64,000 nt of DNA from NCBI RefSeq assembly GCF_017875325.1, contig NZ_JAGGMN010000001.1, forward strand, positions 2,004,140 through 2,068,139, read 5' to 3'. The number at the start of each line of letters is the position of its first letter. Position 1 is the first letter of the stretch. This document shows, piece by piece, positions 56,395 through 64,000 of the stretch. The notes beneath the pieces are model-generated. The model was given only the letters and a program-made list of their open reading frames with translations. It made no database searches and was not told the origin of the DNA. Position numbers and translations under genes: made by a program. The stretch comes from Methanofollis sp. W23 (lineage in GTDB: Archaea; Halobacteriota; Methanomicrobia; Methanomicrobiales; Methanofollaceae).

Positions 56395-57443
56395 CAGCAC
56401 TCACTCCTCAGGTCGAGGGCCACCTCGGTCCGGTCTTCCACGGCCACGATCGCCTCTGAGACCCAGGTTTGCCAGGTGACCTGGTAGGGGGGGATCGTCT
56501 CTGCCAGTTCGAGCCCGAGGTCGTCGTCACGGCCTTCGGTCACCCTGAGGACCACCGAACCTGCCGGGAAGGTCTCACCGATCACGCCGTCGAGGTCGCC
56601 GTCGGTGATGCCGAGCACCGGGATGCCCAGGTGGAGGGCGATGTGCCCGACGACCGCGGTGGTGTCGTCCCCGATGGTGAGGACGCCGCAGGTCTCAGGG
56701 GTGATCAGGTCGTAGAAGTGGTGCCCGCAGTGGTCGATGAGCGCAACCCGCCCGTCTTCTGGACAACGATTCCCGTCCGCCGTGGCGGTCGCCTGCCCCC
56801 TCCGGATCGTGCCGCTCTTACACCAGGCGTCGGCCAGGGATAGGGGGGCGTGCCGGTGCAGTTTCTCAAGTCCGTGGGGTTTGGGGGAAAGCCCGGCCAC
56901 CGGTACGACCCGGCCGTCATGCTCTTCCAGGACTACCATCTCAGACGTCGCCTCGCCGATGACGGTCCCGTTCACGCAGACCGGTTCGCCAGGGAGGCAT
57001 CCCTGCACGGCCCTTCTCGTCCCGCCCTCTGATCTGCGTGCGGTCACACGCTCGACCTTATACCCAAAGACCGCAGACAGCCGTCTGGCAAGGTCGACGT
57101 CTCCATCGTTCCAGAGGTACACCCTCTCCGCGGCACACTCCACATGGACCAAACCGCCGCACCGGATCCTGCCTGCGATGATCTCCCCGAAGGCCCGGCC
57201 TGAGATGGGGGTCTTGCCGTGGTTGAGGAGGAAGACCTGACCTCCGGCATCGTTGAGCACCATGCTTGGCGGGACACTGCAGCACTCGACAGGCAACCCC
57301 GACTCTTCGGCGGCGGTCCGGCCCATCACTCCGGCCACGAGGGTCCTGACCTGACCCATGGCTGAGAGGAGGGTCCTGACATCTCCGCAGTCGAAGGGCT
57401 CAGGGCCGTGGACGACCATGGTCAGCGGAACTCTCGGACTCAT
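56394..57443 (-). CDS. DUF2117-like methanogen protein
   Basis: 349 residues from the ATG at 57443; ATG at 57419 (MVVHGPEPFD) is equally possible. The start MVVHGPEPFDCGDV and the C-terminal segment with DDTTAVVGHIALHLGIPVLGITDGDLDGVIG fit the DUF2117 group seen in methanogens. Function unknown. The ATGA overlap with nreA suggests a joint role in DNA repair or nucleotide sensing, but only by context. Confidence 0.75.
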   Translation of the reverse strand: MSPRVPLTMVVHGPEPFDCGDVRTLLSAMGQVRTLVAGVMGRTAAEESGLPVECCSVPPSMVLNDAGGQVFLLNHGKTPISGRAFGEIIAGRIRCGGLVHVECAAERVYLWNDGDVDLARRLSAVFGYKVERVTARRSEGGTRRAVQGCLPGEPVCVNGTVIGEATSEMVVLEEHDGRVVPVAGLSPKPHGLEKLHRHAPLSLADAWCKSGTIRRGQATATADGNRCPEDGRVALIDHCGHHFYDLITPETCGVLTIGDDTTAVVGHIALHLGIPVLGITDGDLDGVIGETFPAGSVVLRVTEGRDDDLGLELAETIPPYQVTWQTWVSEAIVAVEDRTEVALDLRSEC

Positions 57444-57808
57444 CTGATTACATTCTTGCCCTCTCTCCTCAAAAAGGCACGGGCATGGACAGTGGTCCAG
57501 GGGACCTGAGGGGCGGGGGGCATAGGGCGTGTCCCCACAGATCTGCACCAGGACAGGACCGAAGACGGCACTATGCTCATTTGGACCACATTCTCCGGAT
57601 CTTCCCCCCGATCCTCTGGCGAGATCAGGGGGTGCCCCCCTGGCGCAAGGCTACGATGAAAATCTTATGATGAGGGCATCGTCCGTCTCCACCGAATCCG
57701 GGGTGACGATGGGGGCAGGACACCTCAGTGATGATCGTGAAGAGTGGGTCTGTGTCTTCGTCTCTCTCTCCTGCGGGGCGCGAACACCAGGAGCACGAGA
57801 ATATTTTC

Positions 57809-57915
57809 GGGTTTGTAGAACCCCCTGGATGGATATCTCTGGCGGAGGGCTCGCCGCGACGCGATTAGTCGAGGGCGGCACTCGTCCGCGGTGTGAGGGT
57901 ACGGGAAGACACACC
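57809..57915 (-). mobile_element. MITE-like element, partial copy
   Basis: The left end GGTTTGTAGAACCCCCTGG reads as the reversed family terminus, followed by an eroded palindrome region (GGCGGAGGGCTCGCC). The right border is not found. Confidence 0.4.
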
Positions 57916-58164
57916 GGTCAGAATGCCCGACCTCAATCGCAGAACATTCATCGGCATCTCGCGCCGGGGGCGGTGCATTGAACACGGCCTCCACCGATTC
58001 CCCTGTCTTGAAAAAGAGCGACCAAGCAACAGAAAATTTTCATCAGATGTGTGTGAGGGGTGCCCTCGCGTCACACCTGATCCAACAGAGCCATTCCCAG
58101 AAAGGAGTGCTCCGATTGGGAGGGGTGTTCACGTCCCAGGGCGTCTCGATCCACGCGTGATTCA
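57916..58164. repeat. Gap with second-family fragment
   Basis: About 58029-58085 contains AAAATTTTCATCAGATGTG of the second family. Bases 57444-57808 also hold no gene I can support. Confidence 0.4.
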
Positions 58165-59994
58165 TCACCGCCGCCGACTGTCTCGCGGTTTTCTCTCGGC
58201 CCGTCCTCTCCCACGCTGGGGCCTGACCAGGCATGCCCACCCGGTCCCGATGAGGTCCTGCCTGCCGACGGCCCTGAGCCCTTCCTCCACCAGCCTCCGA
58301 TTTCTGTGATCTTTGTACTGGAGAAGAGCCCGCTGGACCTGTTTCTCCCGGCCCTTCGGCACATGGACCTGCTCCCTGGTCAGAGGATCGATCCCGGTGG
58401 CGTACATGCAGGTGGACCTGGTCATCGGGGTGGGGGTGAAGTCCTGGACCTGCTCGGTGTACAGGTGGCGGTCTCTGATATATTCGGCAAGTTCGACGGC
58501 GTCCTTGAGCGTGGCGTCCGGGTGGCCAGACATGAAGTACGGGAGGATGTACTGCTTTTTTCCGGCGGCCTTGCTTGCCCCTGCGAAGCGCTCCCTGAAC
58601 CGGTCAAAGACCTCACGCCCCGGTTTGTTCATCCGGTCGGTGACCTTCCTGGCAATGTGCTCGGGGGCGACCTTGAGGTGGCCTGAGACATGGTGGGCGG
58701 CGAGTTCCTGGATATACTCGTCGTCGGCAAGGGCGAGGTCGAACCTGACTCCTGAAGAGATGTGGACATGCCGCACCCCCTGGATCCCACGCAGGCGCCT
58801 GAGGAGTTCGACCTGCGCCGCATGGGAGGTCTGCAGGTTCGGGCAGTCCGGACTGCACCGCCGGTCAGGGCAGGTGCCGTGGGTCTCCCACCGCGGGCAG
58901 GTGAGCCCGTACATGTTTGCCGTCGGGCCGCCGACGTCCTGGATCACTCCCTTGAACCCTGGCATCAAGACGAGGCGTTCGGCCTCCGCGAGGACCGAAG
59001 CCTGGCTCCTGCTCTGCACGATCCGCCCCTGGTGATGGGTGAGGGCGCAGAAGGAGCAGGAGCCAAAGCAGCCGCGATGGGTGGTGATCGAGAACCTGAC
59101 CGGTTCGAGGGCAGGGATAGGTTTCGTGTAGGAGGGGTGGGCGGCGCGGGCATAGGGGAGGGCGTAGACCTGGTCGAGTTCGGGAGTGGAGAGAGGGCGG
59201 GCCGGGGGGTACTGGACGACCACGGTTTTCGGGTGGGGCTGGACGATAGTCCGGCCGCGAACCGGGTCCTGTTCCCTGGCATGGAGGGCGAAGGCCCTGG
59301 CATAGGCCTCGGGATCATTTTTCACCTCTGGAAATCCGGGGATGACAACGACGTCCTCTCCAGGCCCAGCCTCCCGCCACTCGGCCACCGTGACCGTCGC
59401 GGCGGTCCCCCTGATCCCATGGAGATCCTCCCCGGCGGCGTACCGCGCCGCAGCCTCGACCACCTGCCGCTCTCCCATCCCATAGACCAGAAGATCTGAA
59501 GGGGCGTCGGCCAGGACCGACTGACGGATCCTGTCTGACCAGTAGTCATAGTGGGCGAAGCGCCTGAGACTGGCCTCGATCCCGCCGAGAAGGATCGGGG
59601 AGTCTGGAAAGAGGGACCTGACCATGTTCGCATAGACGACCAGCGCCCGGTCAGGCCGGCGCGGCACCCCGCCGGGCGAGTAGGCATCCGTGCTCCGCCT
59701 CTTCTTGTTCGGGGTGAAGGCGTTGACCATCGAGTCGACGTTCCCAGAAGAGATCCCGAAGAAGAGGCGCGGGCGGCCCAGGCTGAGAAAGTCGTCTGGG
59801 CGCGTCCAGTCAGGCTGGGCGATGACCCCGACGGTATAGCCTGCGTCCCAGAGCACCCTCCCGATGATCGCGGTCCCGAAGGAGGGATGGTCGACATAGG
59901 CGTCACCGGTGATGAGAATGACATCGAACTCGTCGATGCCGAGGATCTCTGCCTCCCTCATCGTCATCGGGAGGAAGGGGGGTTGTGGGGTCAT
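58165..59994 (-). CDS. YgiQ-family radical SAM protein
   Basis: 609 residues. Cys 309, 313 and 316 (CFGSCSFC) bind the radical SAM cluster. The N-terminal B12-like Rossmann domain (VILITGDAYVDHPSFGTAIIGRVL) and extra Cys run (CPDRRCSPDC) match UPF0313/YgiQ. The reaction is unknown. A basic, low-complexity C-terminal tail is present. The ATG at 59994 is kept because the upstream sequence is non-coding. Confidence 0.92.
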   Translation of the reverse strand: MTPQPPFLPMTMREAEILGIDEFDVILITGDAYVDHPSFGTAIIGRVLWDAGYTVGVIAQPDWTRPDDFLSLGRPRLFFGISSGNVDSMVNAFTPNKKRRSTDAYSPGGVPRRPDRALVVYANMVRSLFPDSPILLGGIEASLRRFAHYDYWSDRIRQSVLADAPSDLLVYGMGERQVVEAAARYAAGEDLHGIRGTAATVTVAEWREAGPGEDVVVIPGFPEVKNDPEAYARAFALHAREQDPVRGRTIVQPHPKTVVVQYPPARPLSTPELDQVYALPYARAAHPSYTKPIPALEPVRFSITTHRGCFGSCSFCALTHHQGRIVQSRSQASVLAEAERLVLMPGFKGVIQDVGGPTANMYGLTCPRWETHGTCPDRRCSPDCPNLQTSHAAQVELLRRLRGIQGVRHVHISSGVRFDLALADDEYIQELAAHHVSGHLKVAPEHIARKVTDRMNKPGREVFDRFRERFAGASKAAGKKQYILPYFMSGHPDATLKDAVELAEYIRDRHLYTEQVQDFTPTPMTRSTCMYATGIDPLTREQVHVPKGREKQVQRALLQYKDHRNRRLVEEGLRAVGRQDLIGTGWACLVRPQRGRGRAERKPRDSRRR

Positions 59995-60030
59995 GGGAGC
60001 ATATCAGTCGCCAATCTGGATATAGATGTG

Positions 60031-60534
60031 TTATGAAGCACGGGCGTAGAAGACCATCCCGGCCGGGGTGTCCCGTCCCAGCGAGTCCTCGACCTTGTTG
60101 AGGATTAGCACCTTATCGGCCTCTGTTTCGACGTCAAGAAGGTAAAAGGACACCCGTGGCCCGCTCCGGCCGGGATCGCGTTTCCAGGTGATGTTCTCGG
60201 TTTCTGAGAAGTCCGACGGCGCAGGATGGTCGGTGACAAACCTGCCGGTCCCGTCGCTCCTGAGAAGGAGTTCTTCGGTATGGGTCCGGTTGGAGATCCA
60301 ACGCCCGACCACAGGATCCACCTCTGAGACGGTGATGGTCGTCTCAGGCACTGGCGTGGCGGCAGTGGTCCTGAATGTCTGGACCGGTGTCGGTGTGGGA
60401 GTCTCGACCTGGCTCGCCGGCGTGAGGGTGCCCCCCTCCTCTTCACCAAGCGCTCCTCCGAAGGCCAGGAGAAATACCACGATGAAGACGGCGGCCGAGA
60501 GTACAATGATCGCAAAAGCGGTTTCTCCTTTCAT
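60031..60534 (-). CDS. Single-pass membrane protein with extracellular beta domain
   Basis: 167 residues. N-terminal helix AFAIIVLSAAVFIVVFLLAFGGAL, a Thr/Pro-rich linker (VETPTPTPVQT) and a beta-rich domain (VVGRWISNRTHTEELLLRSDGTGRF). Pattern common among methanogen surface proteins; function unknown. Own promoter. Confidence 0.7.
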   Translation of the reverse strand: MKGETAFAIIVLSAAVFIVVFLLAFGGALGEEEGGTLTPASQVETPTPTPVQTFRTTAATPVPETTITVSEVDPVVGRWISNRTHTEELLLRSDGTGRFVTDHPAPSDFSETENITWKRDPGRSGPRVSFYLLDVETEADKVLILNKVEDSLGRDTPAGMVFYARAS

Positions 60535-60555
60535 AATGAGAGATCATCTGCACCC

Positions 60556-60568
60556 CATTTATATCATC
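60556..60568 (-). promoter_or_regulatory. TATA box of the 60031-60534 gene
   Basis: Minus-strand GATATAAATG lies about 27 bp before the ATG at 60534, suggesting a leaderless start. Confidence 0.5.
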
Positions 60569-60700
60569 CTGTTGAATGTAGCCGAAAACCTGGCAGATCG
60601 TCAATTAAATAGTATTTTTACGTTTTTTTATATCCTATTTTCTCTTTTTCATGCAGAAAAATAGGTGGAGATTTCTGATTATAGACACAAACTCTCTCAC

Positions 60701-61318
60701 TCAGAGGCGTTCTCGCAACCTGCGCAGGTCGATCGTCATCCCGATCACCTCTGCCTGCGCAAGGGCGTTCGTGATGAGGGGGACGAGGACTGGGACGGCA
60801 CCGCGGACTCTCCCTCTGAACCCCCCGCCAGGCGAGAACCCTCGCGCCGCCTGGGCCTCATAGATCTTCTTCCCCTCATTCTGGAGGTGCGGGATGAACC
60901 GCAGGGCGACCAGCGTCATCAGGGCATAGTCTGCCGGGAACCCGATCCTCCTGAGAGCGCGGACAAGGGCAGTCGGCATCGTCGTGGAGACCAGGACCTG
61001 GAAGGCAAAGACCATGGCACAGAAACGGAGCGCCAGCGCAAGCCCGAAGAGGAGACCGGTCTCAGGGATGGTGAGCCAGGTGACGGCGACCAGGAACCCA
61101 CCAAGGAAGACGAAGAGGGGGACCTGTCCGAGGAACACCCTCCCCAGGCCCGCACAGACCCCGAGCGCGGCGATGGCAAGCACCATCCCGCCGAGGACCA
61201 GAGGGTCACGGGTGAGGACCGCAAGAACGACGACCGCCGCCACCCCGGTGATCTTCGCGAGCGGGTTCATGCGGTGGAAGATGCTCGTGCCGCTCCTGTA
61301 CTGAAAGATCTCGTGCAT
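60701..61318 (-). CDS. ecfT: ECF transporter T component
   Basis: 205 residues with five membrane helices. The N-terminal SGTSIFHRMNPLAKI and the cytoplasmic loop with ALRRIGFP are the EcfT signatures that grip the ATPases. It overlaps the ATPase gene by 52 bp, so the start (MHEIFQYRSG) lies inside that gene. Confidence 0.9.
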   Translation of the reverse strand: MHEIFQYRSGTSIFHRMNPLAKITGVAAVVVLAVLTRDPLVLGGMVLAIAALGVCAGLGRVFLGQVPLFVFLGGFLVAVTWLTIPETGLLFGLALALRFCAMVFAFQVLVSTTMPTALVRALRRIGFPADYALMTLVALRFIPHLQNEGKKIYEAQAARGFSPGGGFRGRVRGAVPVLVPLITNALAQAEVIGMTIDLRRLRERL

Positions 61319-62685
61319 GTTTCCTCATCTCCTGACATCTGATCGCCGGCGATCTCTCCGTCCTCCATCCTGAGAACCCGATCAGCATAGCGCCCGGCAA
61401 GTCCGCGGTCGTGGGTGACCATGACCACCGCCTTCCCCTCCCTGCTCAGATCGCACAGCAGGTCCATGACCTGCCCGGCCTCGTCAGGGGCAAGCCCGGT
61501 GGTCGGTTCGTCGAGGACGATCACCGCCGGGTCCATGGCAAGGACGCAGGCGATGGCAAGGCGCTGCCGCTCCCCTCTACTCAGGTGGCGGGGGTAGAGA
61601 GATTTTTTTTCGAGAAGCCCGACGGCGGAGAGGGCGGCGTCGACCGCAGCGGAAGGGCCAGGCGCCCCGATGTTGTGTACCCCAAAGAGCACCTCGTCTT
61701 CCACGGTCTCGGCAAAGAGCATGGTGTCAGGGTTCTGAAACACGAGCCCCACCTGCCTCGCAAGAGCCGGGACCGGATAGCGGCGGGTGTCCATGCCGCA
61801 GACCTCGACGCCTCCCTGTTGAGGACCGAGCAGGCCGTTGAGGTGCCTGATGAGGGTGGTCTTCCCTGACCCGTTCTCGCCGGTGATGGCCACACATTCG
61901 CCGGCCCGCACCTGGAGGTCGACGCCGCGGAGGGCAAACCCTCCCTCATAGGCATGGACCAGTCCGCGGACCCTGACCACCGTCTTGCCTCGCCGCCTCT
62001 CCTGTACAGGGGTCGCCACCGGCCCTGGTGCCTCGACCAGCAGGTCGGTGACCTTTCCCCCTGCAAGCCTGACGACCCGATCGGCGACGGCAGCGAAGGG
62101 GCCGGGAGTGTTCTCCACGATGAGAACCGCCTTCCCTTTCTCCTTCAGGCCCACGAGGATCTCAGCGACCATGCCGGCATGGCCGGGGTCGAGTTCGGCC
62201 GCCGGTTCGTCAAGGATGAAGACTGGCTGGTCACCGGCGATCACGGTGCCAAGGACGGTCCGCTGTTTCTCCCCGCCCGAGAGGGTGTGCGGGGCGCGGT
62301 CTCTCAGGTGGCAGAGCCCCATCATCTCAAGGACCTCTTCGGTCCTCTTCTCATCGGCGGTGGCTGTCCTGATCTCCTCCTCGACGGTCGAGAAGATGAG
62401 CTGGGCGTCGGCGTCGTCGAAGGCGATCCCGGTGACTCCGGCGATCTCGGTCATGCCCCCGTACTCCTCAATCCCCCGACCGCCAAGTCTCACCGACCCC
62501 TCGAGGGTGCCGCCGTACTCATGGGCGAGCACCCCGCCGGCCGCCCTGCAGAGGGTGGTCTTGCCCGCACCGGTCGGGCCGGTGACGAGCACGATCTCGC
62601 CTGTCCTCACCGAGAGGTCGATCCCTCTCAGGGCCGGAGTCTCTGCACCTGGATAGGTGTAGGTGAGGCCCGAGATCTGGATCAT
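61267..62685 (-). CDS. ecfA: ECF transporter ATPase, fused double (A-A') type
   Basis: 472 residues, two complete ABC ATPase domains in one chain. Domain 1: GPTGAGKTT, LSGGEKQR, VFILDEPAA. Domain 2: GENGSGKTT, LSRGERQR, VIVLDEPTT. Usually EcfA and EcfA' are separate subunits. The last residues (CTRSFSTGAARASSTA) are the other-frame reading of the ecfT start. Confidence 0.93.
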   Translation of the reverse strand: MIQISGLTYTYPGAETPALRGIDLSVRTGEIVLVTGPTGAGKTTLCRAAGGVLAHEYGGTLEGSVRLGGRGIEEYGGMTEIAGVTGIAFDDADAQLIFSTVEEEIRTATADEKRTEEVLEMMGLCHLRDRAPHTLSGGEKQRTVLGTVIAGDQPVFILDEPAAELDPGHAGMVAEILVGLKEKGKAVLIVENTPGPFAAVADRVVRLAGGKVTDLLVEAPGPVATPVQERRRGKTVVRVRGLVHAYEGGFALRGVDLQVRAGECVAITGENGSGKTTLIRHLNGLLGPQQGGVEVCGMDTRRYPVPALARQVGLVFQNPDTMLFAETVEDEVLFGVHNIGAPGPSAAVDAALSAVGLLEKKSLYPRHLSRGERQRLAIACVLAMDPAVIVLDEPTTGLAPDEAGQVMDLLCDLSREGKAVVMVTHDRGLAGRYADRVLRMEDGEIAGDQMSGDEETCTRSFSTGAARASSTA

Positions 62686-63209
62686 CGCTCCCTCCCCCGG
62701 TTCAGGGCCCGTGATGCCGGGACAGAGAGGGCCTGGGCGATCACGGCGTTCACGGCCGCGGTGATGACGACGATCGGGACCGTGGTCATGGCGAAGACTC
62801 CGATGGAGGCGTACTTGGTGAGGATCACCGGGGCGATGCCGAGGATGGCGATGAGGACGAAGGTCGTCCCTGAGGCGAGGGTCGCGACGAGGGTGGCGGC
62901 TCCAGGCGCGATGCCGGTCCGCCCCTTCAGCACCATATAGGCAAGGAGACAGACGGCCGCACCCACCGGTTCTGAGACCAGGTTTGCGGGCGGGAAGACC
63001 GAGTGGCTGATGAGGGCGCAGAGGATCCCGGCGACGACCCCGATGCCCACGGCTTCGCCGAAGGTGGGGACGATGAGGATGACCGCAAGGCAGTAGAAGG
63101 CGATGACCAGGTTCGAGACAATCGGGCCCGGGACCGCCAGGGAGATATAGCGCACGATGGCGCCGGTGGCAAGCAGGATGCCTGCAATGGCAATGTCGCG
63201 TGATTTCAT
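62682..63209 (-). CDS. ECF transporter S component, substrate unknown
   Basis: 175 residues with five or six membrane helices and the S-component N-terminus SRDIAIAGILLATGAIVRYI. The binding residues do not let me assign a vitamin or metal. It overlaps the ATPase start by 4 bp. Confidence 0.82.
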   Translation of the reverse strand: MKSRDIAIAGILLATGAIVRYISLAVPGPIVSNLVIAFYCLAVILIVPTFGEAVGIGVVAGILCALISHSVFPPANLVSEPVGAAVCLLAYMVLKGRTGIAPGAATLVATLASGTTFVLIAILGIAPVILTKYASIGVFAMTTVPIVVITAAVNAVIAQALSVPASRALNRGRER

Positions 63210-63390
63210 GATATCGGTGTTCTATAGATGGTGGTCTGAAGGCGGTGCTGGCGTGAAAAGAGCAGGGGTCACCAGCACCAGGAGATGATGAGATAAGGGG
63301 TAGATGGCCGCAAGGCGTACGTAGGTGTCGTTCGATGTTCAGGTGTGTTCATCGCAGTACAAACATGATCGTCATCCTATATAACATCTG
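63210..63390 (-). promoter_or_regulatory. Promoter and structured leader of the ECF operon
   Basis: A TATA-like box GTTATATAGG (about 63376-63385, minus strand) lies far from the S-component ATG, leaving about 140 nt of leader. The leader holds a perfect 8-bp stem (GGTGCTGG at 63244-63251 with CCAGCACC at 63272-63279). Such leaders can carry a ligand sensor; no known riboswitch class is recognised. Confidence 0.4.
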
Positions 63391-63476
63391 CGATGGCACA
63401 AGGGGAGGTCTCAAAAAAAGGCGATATCTATTGGTCGGGGGACCGGGCGTGGATCCGGAGATCCCAGGGCATTGAT

Positions 63477-63620
63477 CTATCTTCTCTTTCTCTTTTTTTC
63501 GACGTAATCGTACGGGTCGAACTCGTCGTCAAAGTCTCCGTAGTCGGAACGTCTGTTCCTGGCGTCCAAATCCAGGTTCTTCATCTGTTTCCTGATCGTC
63601 TTATCCCACGACCTGGACAT
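63477..63620 (-). CDS. Small 47-residue charged protein
   Basis: The reading frame runs from the ATG at 63620 to the TAG at 63477. The peptide is basic, then acidic (YGDFDDEFDPYDYV), then basic again (EKKRKRR). A TATA-like ATTTATAAAT at about 63642-63651 sits about 27 bp upstream, as for a leaderless gene. No family recognised; it could be a small regulator or a nucleic-acid-associated protein. Confidence 0.5.
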   Translation of the reverse strand: MSRSWDKTIRKQMKNLDLDARNRRSDYGDFDDEFDPYDYVEKKRKRR

Positions 63621-63651
63621 AATTTCTGATGATATTCCCGGATTTATAAAT

Positions 63652-64000
63652 CTAATCCCTGGACCTCATGGCGTTTATATCCTGGTCGAAGGGCAGTGTA
63701 CCCAGTGATTAGATCGCGGATCAGAGAGATGCATGGAGAGGGAGGGATTGGAGTGGTAGGATAGTGGGCTCCAGAGAGGGTGGATCGATGATGCCGCGGC
63801 ATCTTTTTCCATGGGGTTTCACCCTTAAATTATCCACTGTGAGGAGAGGATCCTCTGAAGATCGACAGCCTTTCTCAAGATCCCTCCGATCACATCTCAA
63901 AGACAATGATAATATGAGAATGATTGTGCTTCTATTCTCATGCTTGGGGAAACTGCAGCGATATGGAGAACAATGGTAGTTGTTTCATGCTCACACGAGG
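63652..64000. other. Right end, no gene recognised
   Basis: AT content is higher than average. A short open frame near 63764 has no domain or ribosome site. A gene may begin beyond the window. Confidence 0.4.

Overview
The window is GC-rich archaeal DNA from a methanogen, most likely order Methanomicrobiales (Methanofollis/Methanoculleus relatives are my guess from gene content; no phylogeny was run). The evidence is a thermosome, membrane LonB, Nob1, Dph2, archaeal-type Hpt, NreA, CofG (deazaflavin/F420), MfnA (methanofuran), archaeal TATA boxes with many apparently leaderless starts, and an archaellin-like protein.

Layout. 1-1.2 kb: two KaiC/RAD55-like ATPases (the first cut by the window edge). 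1.2-2.45 kb: gene-free repeats. 2.4-7.25 kb (minus): lonB-tldD-pmbA-bofA-like cluster. 7.3-10.35 kb (plus): prs-rtcA-nob1 and the PRTase regulator gfcR. 10.7-14.05 kb: a Cys-rich Rossmann protein, an archaellin-like protein, the thermosome, a SAMP-like small protein and tRNA-Ser(CGA). 14.25-26.95 kb: a complete type I-E CRISPR-Cas system, with array 1 (29 repeats), cas3-cse1-cse2-cas7-cas5e-cas6e-cas1-cas2, then array 2 (34 repeats). All lie on the plus strand and both arrays have the leader on the left. 27-29 kb: a two-repeat relic of a different array, a DnaQ-like exonuclease missing a normal start codon, and a DUF1835-type protein. 29-39 kb: a lipoprotein, an MFS carrier, a zinc-ribbon protein, a HEAT-repeat protein, a MacB-like ABC pair, a DUF457-like membrane protein and a large surface protein. 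39.2-41.9 kb: cofG-purC-purS-purQ. 42-46 kb: an FTR-like Fe-S protein, a second MFS carrier, a METTL5-like methylase and a membrane protein. 45.9-50.8 kb (minus): ppsA-mfnA-hpt-dph2. 52-57.4 kb: an MBL hydrolase, ATP-dependent DNA ligase, a membrane protein, nreA and a DUF2117-like gene. 58.2-63.2 kb: a YgiQ-like radical SAM protein, an anchored protein and an ECF transporter (T, fused double ATPase, S). 63.5 kb: a 47-codon gene.

The second theme is the gene-free gaps. Nearly every gap of 250 bp or more holds copies of a roughly 235-bp MITE-like element whose ends are imperfect inverted copies of GGCTCTGTAGAAACCCTC. Two copies are flanked by perfect 8-bp target duplications (TCTGAAAG at 1187/1429; GAATAATC at 36334/36580), and both duplications contain the stop codon of the upstream gene. 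Other copies sit just after stop codons. At least two further degenerate repeat families are interspersed with it. No transposase that could move them is present in the window.

How it fits together: the operons are mostly tightly overlapping housekeeping modules. The CRISPR block looks competent for both adaptation (Cas1 residues E140/H207/D220, Cas2) and interference (Cas3 HD and DEVH motifs, full Cascade).
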